This document shows positions 59,314 through 64,000 of a DNA stretch of 64,000 bases, piece by piece. The stretch's first letter is position 1, and each line of letters begins with the position of its first letter. Both the position numbers and the translations under genes were made by a program. The notes beneath the pieces are model-generated. The model was not told the origin of the DNA, did not search any database, and saw only the letters and a program-made list of their open reading frames with translations. The stretch comes from Rhizobiaceae bacterium (GTDB lineage Bacteria > Pseudomonadota > Alphaproteobacteria > Rhizobiales > Rhizobiaceae), in NCBI GenBank assembly GCA_029233925.1, contig JARGOX010000023.1:1-64000 (forward strand). Direction: 5' to 3'.

Positions 59314-60334
59314 TGCTGGAATGATACATGTCATACCATTCGACGAAGGCGCCAAGACCTACTTCCAACGGTGTATGAACCTTGAAATCAAAGTCCCGTG
59401 CAAGCGAAGACGTGTCTGCATAGGTCTCGTAAACATCACCATCCTGCATTGGCAAAAATTCCTTGACTGCTTTTTGCCCCAGCAAGTTCTCAAGGGTTTC
59501 GATCATCTTCATCAATTCAACAGGTTCTGAATTGCCGATGTTATAGAGCCTGTAGAGAGGCGCGATTTGCTGTTTGTCACCGGCAGAGTCTGAACCTTGC
59601 TTTTTGACCGGTGGTAAAAGCAGGACCTTGATGACCCCCTTTGCGATATCATCGATATAGGTAAAGTCCCGCCGCAGGGCGCCATTGTTGAAAATCCGGA
59701 TCGGCTGACCGTTGCGTATGGCTTTGGTAAAGAGATAGGCCGCCATGTCCGGGCGCCCCCAGGGGCCGTAAACGGTAAAAAACCGAAGCCCTGTAACCGG
59801 CATATTCCAAATATGGCTATAGGCATGCGCCATCAACTCGTTGGATTTTTTGGTGGCGGCATAAAGACTGATGGGATTATCGACGTTCTGTTCGGTGCTG
59901 TAGGGAACATCGGGGCTGTTGCCGTAGACCGAGCTCGAACTGGCATAGACCAGATGCTCTACACCGTGGTTGCGACAGCCTTCGAGGATATTCAAAAAAC
60001 CCGTTATATTGCTGTCGATATAGGCATGCGGATTCTCCAGCGAATAACGCACACCCGGCTGAGCAGCCAGGTTAACGACATGCGTTGGTTTGACTGCTTG
60101 GAAAATCGCTGCCATTGCGTCTTTGTCGGCCAAATCCGCCCGCTCAAAGGTGAAATTGCTGCGGGCAGTCAGTTGCGCCAGTCGGGCTTCCTTCAACGAG
60201 ACATCATAATAGGGGTTCATATTGTCGATGCCGACGACCTGGTATCCCAGATCGAGAAGTCGGCGTGCAACGTGAAAGCCTATGAAACCCGCTGCCCCGG
60301 TCACGATAATCGGGGTCTTTATCTGTACTGCCAT
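59306..60334 (-). CDS. UDP-glucuronate 4-epimerase (LspL-type)
   Basis: 342-residue SDR epimerase. Rossmann motif VTGAAGFIGFHVARR (11-25), catalytic Y158-K162 (SLYAATKKSN), NAAQPGVRYS-like segment at 89-98 and GPWGRPDMA in the substrate loop, which are typical of UDP-GlcA 4-epimerases that give UDP-GalA. Divergent from the UDP-glucose dehydrogenase gene that makes its substrate, a strong functional link. In rhizobia the product feeds LPS and exopolysaccharide. Confidence 0.9.
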   Translation of the reverse strand: MAVQIKTPIIVTGAAGFIGFHVARRLLDLGYQVVGIDNMNPYYDVSLKEARLAQLTARSNFTFERADLADKDAMAAIFQAVKPTHVVNLAAQPGVRYSLENPHAYIDSNITGFLNILEGCRNHGVEHLVYASSSSVYGNSPDVPYSTEQNVDNPISLYAATKKSNELMAHAYSHIWNMPVTGLRFFTVYGPWGRPDMAAYLFTKAIRNGQPIRIFNNGALRRDFTYIDDIAKGVIKVLLLPPVKKQGSDSAGDKQQIAPLYRLYNIGNSEPVELMKMIETLENLLGQKAVKEFLPMQDGDVYETYADTSSLARDFDFKVHTPLEVGLGAFVEWYDMYHSSND

Positions 60335-60494
60335 TTGATGAAGCTCGCCGTATTGAGTGTTCAGATTGACACAATGTGGTATGGCATTTTTTTGTGAAGT
60401 GTTTATACCCGCTCAGACCCTAATTGAAAACGCTGCTATTTGTCGAATGTCAAACAGGTGCATTCTTCCAACAGGTTAACTTCGTGAGGCTGTT

Positions 60495-61823
60495 TTGATC
60501 ATAACGATTATTGGGACCGGCTATGTCGGTATTGTAACGGGTGCATGCCTTTCGGAGTTCGGGTTTGACGTTACTTGTGTGGATAACAATCCAGAAAAAA
60601 TTGCATTGCTGAAAAACAATGTCAGTCCCATTTACGAACCGGGCCTTGAGCAATTGATACGTTCAAATGCCAATATGGGACGATTGCACTTCGAAGGCGA
60701 TGTCTCACGCTGCGTTCCGCAGTCTGATGTCGTTTTTCTGGCTGTCGGCACGCCTTCCGCCGCCAATGGCGAAGATGTTGATTTGACCTATGTTTTCAAG
60801 GCTGTCGAAGATATCGCACCGCATTTGAAAAATGGCGCGGTTGTTGTCATCAAATGCACGGTTGTACCGGGAACCTCACAACGAATCAGGAATCTGATCG
60901 GCAAGCTCCGACCGGATCTCGATTTTTCCGTCGTCAGCAACCCGGAATTTCTGCGCGAAGGATCCGCAATTCAGGATTTCATGCGCCCCGACCGTGTGGT
61001 CATTGGTATCCATGACGAGCGCGGACGCAATGTAACGGCCCAACTCTATCGTCCGTTGAGCCTGCAGGAAACACCCATATCCTTCGTCTCAAATGTCGGC
61101 GCTGAACTGAGCAAATACGCAGCCAATGCATTTCTTGCCATGAAAATCAGCTTCATCAACGAGATCGCCGACCTTTGTGAAAAGGTAGACGGCAATATCA
61201 TCGAAGTGTCGGAGATTATTGGCCTTGATGAGCGCATCGGTGACAAGTTTTTGCGTGCAGGCCCTGGCTTCGGTGGGTCCTGTTTTCCCAAAGACACGCG
61301 TGCGCTGGCCGCTTTTGCCCGCAGTGTGAATGCGCCCCAGGCGCTTGTCGAGGCGACAATTCAGGTCAATGAAGACCGCAAAATAGACATGGCGGCGCGT
61401 GTGCTTGCCGCCATCGGAAATCCGACGGGAAAAACCGTTGCTGTCCTTGGTGTGGCGTTCAAGCCGGATACGGATGACATTCGCGAATCTCCTGCGCTGC
61501 CGGTTTTGGACACATTGATCAAAAATGGCGTGAAGGTTCGCGCATTCGATCCGAAGGCAATGGAAGCGGCCGCCGTGCTTTACCCCGATGTGGTCTGGGT
61601 CGACGACCCCTATGAAGCCGTCATCGGCGCGCATGCCGTTGTGATCATGACTGAATGGAATGTCCTGCGGGCGCTCGAACTTGACCGCCTGCGTGATGCC
61701 ATGGCCTATCCGTTGATGATTGATCTGCGCAATATTCACAAGCGCAAAGAGCCGACAAGACACGGATTTACCTACATGAGTGTCGGCCGTGATCGGGCAA
61801 AGCCCACATCCGTTGCCGAATAG
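60495..61823 (+). CDS. UDP-glucose 6-dehydrogenase
   Basis: 442 residues. NAD-binding ITIIGTGYVGIVTGACLSEFG at the N-terminus (quoted as the Rossmann motif), catalytic C263 in GFGGSCFPKDTRAL, and VAVLGVAFKPDTDDIRES at the start of the C-terminal UDP-binding domain. It oxidises UDP-Glc to UDP-GlcA. TTG start at 60495 is supported by GTGAGG upstream and the motif position. Paired with the divergent epimerase (160-bp gap). Confidence 0.95.
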   Translation: MIITIIGTGYVGIVTGACLSEFGFDVTCVDNNPEKIALLKNNVSPIYEPGLEQLIRSNANMGRLHFEGDVSRCVPQSDVVFLAVGTPSAANGEDVDLTYVFKAVEDIAPHLKNGAVVVIKCTVVPGTSQRIRNLIGKLRPDLDFSVVSNPEFLREGSAIQDFMRPDRVVIGIHDERGRNVTAQLYRPLSLQETPISFVSNVGAELSKYAANAFLAMKISFINEIADLCEKVDGNIIEVSEIIGLDERIGDKFLRAGPGFGGSCFPKDTRALAAFARSVNAPQALVEATIQVNEDRKIDMAARVLAAIGNPTGKTVAVLGVAFKPDTDDIRESPALPVLDTLIKNGVKVRAFDPKAMEAAAVLYPDVVWVDDPYEAVIGAHAVVIMTEWNVLRALELDRLRDAMAYPLMIDLRNIHKRKEPTRHGFTYMSVGRDRAKPTSVAE

Positions 61824-61924
61824 AGGTTCTGCCTTCGCAAGGCGCCACTAAACCACGGTCAATCTGCTCTCTGGAAAACCAACGAAAACGCAAAGTTCCC
61901 ACCTGCTTTTGTCACTTTGATCCA

Positions 61925-61949
61925 TTGACAACATACCCGGTAGTATGTT
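61925..61949. promoter_or_regulatory. Palindrome overlapping a -35-like box, probable TetR operator
   Basis: AACATAC (61930-61936) and GTATGTT (61943-61949) form a perfect 7-bp inverted repeat around CCGGTA. It overlaps TTGACA (61925-61930), a good -35 match, 80 bp before the TetR start. This is what an autorepressor site would look like. Confidence 0.5.
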
Positions 61950-62028
61950 CCTCTTGCTTCGGGAAGAAGACTGCTGGCGCTGACATTTCAATGTTATAAT
62001 TGAAGTTGGTGCAGCACGCGGGAGGTCG

Positions 62029-62688
62029 ATGCAGCGAATGTCAGTTTCGGCGACAGTGAATCCGGCACGTCACGGGCAAGAGGAAATCCTTGATGCCGCG
62101 GCACAGTGTTTCATGGATCGCGGCTATGCTGCCACCAGCATTGATGATGTTGCGCGCAATCTGGGTGCGACAAAGGGGCGGATCTACCACCACTACAGGT
62201 CCAAGGCTGATTTGTTTTTCGACGTTTATCGTCAAGGCATGCAGATGAATTTCGATGCGATTGCTCCGCTTGCCGAACAGAAGATCGGCATTGTGGAGAA
62301 ATTGCGCGCCATGACCAAGACACATACATTGGCGATGATCCGCACGCAGCCCTATCAGCGGTGTGTATGGGAAGGCGTTGAGCTCCTGCTGCGCGGTTCG
62401 ACAACTCCGGAGCAACGCATTGCGCTGGTCGAATTGCACAAAATGCGCACCGATTATGCAAACATATTTCGTGACGTGCTGGAACAGGCCAAACGGGAAG
62501 GCATTGCGCACTTTCATAGCTCCAGCATCACCTTACATCTCATGTTCATGTCTTTGAATTCACCTCTTTTCTGGTTTCAGCCCAGTCACGGGGTCGATGA
62601 AAAGACCATTGATGGAATCGCCAGCCAATGCACCGTTTTTGCTTTGCGTGGCCTTGGATTGAAAGAGGAATTGATCGCCGATGTCTGA
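62029..62688 (+). CDS. TetR-family regulator of the acyl-CoA dehydrogenase operon
   Basis: 219 residues. HTH region (about 16-62) with AAQCFMDRGYAATSIDDVARNLGATKG... RIYHHYRSKADLFFDVYRQG. The C-terminal ligand-binding half is helical, as in regulators of fatty-acid or aromatic acyl-CoA pathways. Its stop overlaps the acyl-CoA dehydrogenase start by 8 bp, so both are in one operon. GGAGGT lies 2 nt from ATG 62029 and 11 nt from ATG 62038, so the start may be three codons later. Ligand probably an acyl-CoA (inference). Confidence 0.87.
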   Translation: MQRMSVSATVNPARHGQEEILDAAAQCFMDRGYAATSIDDVARNLGATKGRIYHHYRSKADLFFDVYRQGMQMNFDAIAPLAEQKIGIVEKLRAMTKTHTLAMIRTQPYQRCVWEGVELLLRGSTTPEQRIALVELHKMRTDYANIFRDVLEQAKREGIAHFHSSSITLHLMFMSLNSPLFWFQPSHGVDEKTIDGIASQCTVFALRGLGLKEELIADV

Positions 62689-63919
62689 CATGAATTTGGG
62701 AATCACCGAAAAACTGGCGCCTCTCCTCGACGCCGTGCGCACCATGGTCCGTGATGACATTTTGCCCGTGGAAGAGGAATATCTTGCGGAAGTGGACAAG
62801 GGGGACCGCTGGGAATATACGCCGCGCCAGGTGGAAATTCGTGAAGGTCTCAAGGCAAAGGCACGTGAAAACGGTCTGTGGAATTTCTGGTTGACCGGGT
62901 CTGACAAGGGATACGGATTAAGCACGGTTGAATATGCCTACCTGGCCGAAGAAATGGGCAAGGCCCATCTGGGTCCCGAGATTTTCAATTGCTCCGCTCC
63001 GGATACCGGCAATATGGAGGTGTTTGAACGTTACTGCTCCGAGGAGCAGAAAGATCGTTGGCTGACGCCCTTGCTGAATGGTGAAATTCGCTCCGCCTAT
63101 CTGATGACGGAACCCGATGTGGCTTCGTCCGATGCCACCAATATCTCCATGTCGTGCAAACGCGAGGGCGACGAATACGTTCTCAATGGCGAAAAATGGT
63201 GGTCTTCAGGCGCTGGCGATCCGCGCTGCAAAATCTATATCGTCATGGTCAAGACCGGCGATGAGAATACCCCTAAGCACCAACGGCATTCGATGGTTCT
63301 CGTTCCTGCCGACACACCCGGGGTGGAAAAACTTCGTGCGATGCAGGTTTACGGGCATGATGATGCACCCCACGGACACTTCCATATTCGCTTCAAGGAT
63401 GTGCGGGTTCCCTCCGAAAACCTGATCCTCGGCGAAGGCCGCGGATTTGAAGTATCACAGGGCCGTCTTGGACCTGGCCGTATCCATCACTGCATGCGCG
63501 CCATCGGTCAGGCCGAACATGCGCTGGAGCTCATGTGTCAGCGATCCCTGCGGCGCGAAGCCTTCGGCAAGCCACTTGCACAATTGGGCGCCAATTATGA
63601 CATCATCGCACAGTGCCGGATGGACATAGAAATGGCCAGGCTTTTGTGCCTGAAGGCTGCCTGGATGATGGATCAGGGCGATGCCAAGGCTGCGGCCCCC
63701 TGGATCAGTCAGATCAAGGTGGTGGCGCCGCTCGTCGCCCTGAAGGTCACGGATGAAGCGGTGCAGATGTTTGGCGCCCAGGGCATATCACAGGACACGC
63801 CGCTTGCTCGTGCATGGACGTCCTTGCGCACCCTGCGCCTTGCCGATGGTCCGGATGCCGTCCACCGCAGGCAGGTTGCCCGCAACGAACTACGCAAATA
63901 TACGCAGGAGCGGGTTTGA
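62681..63919 (+). CDS. Acyl-CoA dehydrogenase (ACAD10/11-like)
   Basis: 412-residue FAD enzyme of alpha-beta unsaturation of acyl-CoA. AYLMTEPDVASSDATNI is the FAD/substrate motif in the middle; the C-terminal region has QMFGAQGISQDTPLARAW and ADGPDAVHRRQVAR, the variant of the ACAD10/11-like branch in which the canonical YEG is replaced. It is coupled to the TetR gene before it and lies 2 bp before a quinone-oxidoreductase gene. Confidence 0.92.
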   Translation: MSDMNLGITEKLAPLLDAVRTMVRDDILPVEEEYLAEVDKGDRWEYTPRQVEIREGLKAKARENGLWNFWLTGSDKGYGLSTVEYAYLAEEMGKAHLGPEIFNCSAPDTGNMEVFERYCSEEQKDRWLTPLLNGEIRSAYLMTEPDVASSDATNISMSCKREGDEYVLNGEKWWSSGAGDPRCKIYIVMVKTGDENTPKHQRHSMVLVPADTPGVEKLRAMQVYGHDDAPHGHFHIRFKDVRVPSENLILGEGRGFEVSQGRLGPGRIHHCMRAIGQAEHALELMCQRSLRREAFGKPLAQLGANYDIIAQCRMDIEMARLLCLKAAWMMDQGDAKAAAPWISQIKVVAPLVALKVTDEAVQMFGAQGISQDTPLARAWTSLRTLRLADGPDAVHRRQVARNELRKYTQERV

Positions 63920-63921
63920 CC

Positions 63922-64000
63922 ATGAAAGCTGTTGTCTGTGAAGAATACGGGCCGCTAAAATCGCTGGCCTACAAGGACGTGGCTGATCCTGTTGCACAGG
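63922..64000 (+). CDS. NADPH:quinone oxidoreductase / zinc-type alcohol dehydrogenase, partial
   Basis: Only the first 26 codons are inside the window: MKAVVCEEYGPLKSL then AYKDVADPV. This N-terminus is typical of the medium-chain dehydrogenase / quinone oxidoreductase family. It begins 2 bp after the acyl-CoA dehydrogenase, so it belongs to the same operon. The rest lies beyond position 64000. Confidence 0.7.
   Translation, partial: MKAVVCEEYGPLKSLAYKDVADPVAQ

Overview
The window looks like chromosomal DNA of an alphaproteobacterium of the order Hyphomicrobiales (Rhizobiales). This rests on family content and synteny, not on a search. The signs are the recG / sdhE-mfd / glmS-glmU neighbourhood, an IalB-family secreted protein, an MlotiK1-like cyclic-nucleotide-gated channel, HspQ, an LspL-type UDP-glucuronate epimerase, and a tandem copy of the rhizobial CCGAAAA...TTTTCGG extragenic palindrome. 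The genus cannot be fixed from the sequence. About 50 protein genes and one tRNA are present; no rRNA, IS element, integrase, phage gene or CRISPR array was seen.

Layout. 1-694: the 3' part of an RHS/YD-repeat gene on the minus strand, lacking a start and running off the left edge. 0.9-4.2 kb: divergent oxyR-katG peroxide defence. 4.5-6.2 kb: a small 2TM protein and a membrane-anchored bactofilin-like protein. 6.3-7.5 kb: a cAMP-gated-type K+ channel. 7.8-9.5 kb: TetR regulator plus Old Yellow Enzyme. 9.8-11.5 kb: L,D-transpeptidase. 11.6-16.3 kb: complete BMP-type nucleoside ABC importer. 16.7-20.1 kb: UbiH-like hydroxylase, AEC carrier, hspQ, IalB. 20.5-23.0 kb: orphan oligopeptide-binding protein and DsbA/FrnE-like oxidoreductase. 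23.1-29.1 kb: mfd, sdhE and recG. 29.2-32.5 kb: class III nucleotide cyclase, DUF1801 protein, putative glycosyltransferase. 32.5-36.8 kb: DUF502 protein, glmS, glmU (UDP-GlcNAc supply). 36.9-42 kb: EamA exporter, CcdA, tRNA-Lys, MBOAT acyltransferase, porin-like protein.

42-46.2 kb holds an uncharacterised module: an XRE regulator divergent from a fatty-acid desaturase that is translationally coupled to a signal-less PhnD-fold protein, followed by a DadA-type FAD oxidoreductase. 46.2-52.4 kb is a surface-glycan region: an FkbM methyltransferase and, on the other strand, four tightly coupled glycosyltransferases alternating between two families. A three-copy 54-bp tandem repeat then separates it from a peptide ABC importer operon (52.6-58.6 kb). 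58.7-61.8 kb carries a histidine phosphatase, a UDP-glucuronate 4-epimerase and a divergent UDP-glucose dehydrogenase, which together would make UDP-GlcA and UDP-GalA for glycans. The right edge has a TetR gene coupled to an acyl-CoA dehydrogenase and the start of a quinone oxidoreductase.

The genes form several themes: cell-envelope glycan and peptidoglycan work (glmS, glmU, L,D-transpeptidase, glycosyltransferases, MBOAT, ugd), nutrient import (nucleoside and peptide ABC systems), stress and DNA repair (oxyR-katG, mfd, recG, hspQ) and cyclic-nucleotide signalling (cyclase plus gated channel). The best candidates for something undescribed are the desaturase / PhnD-like / FAD-oxidoreductase module and the four-gene glycosyltransferase operon.
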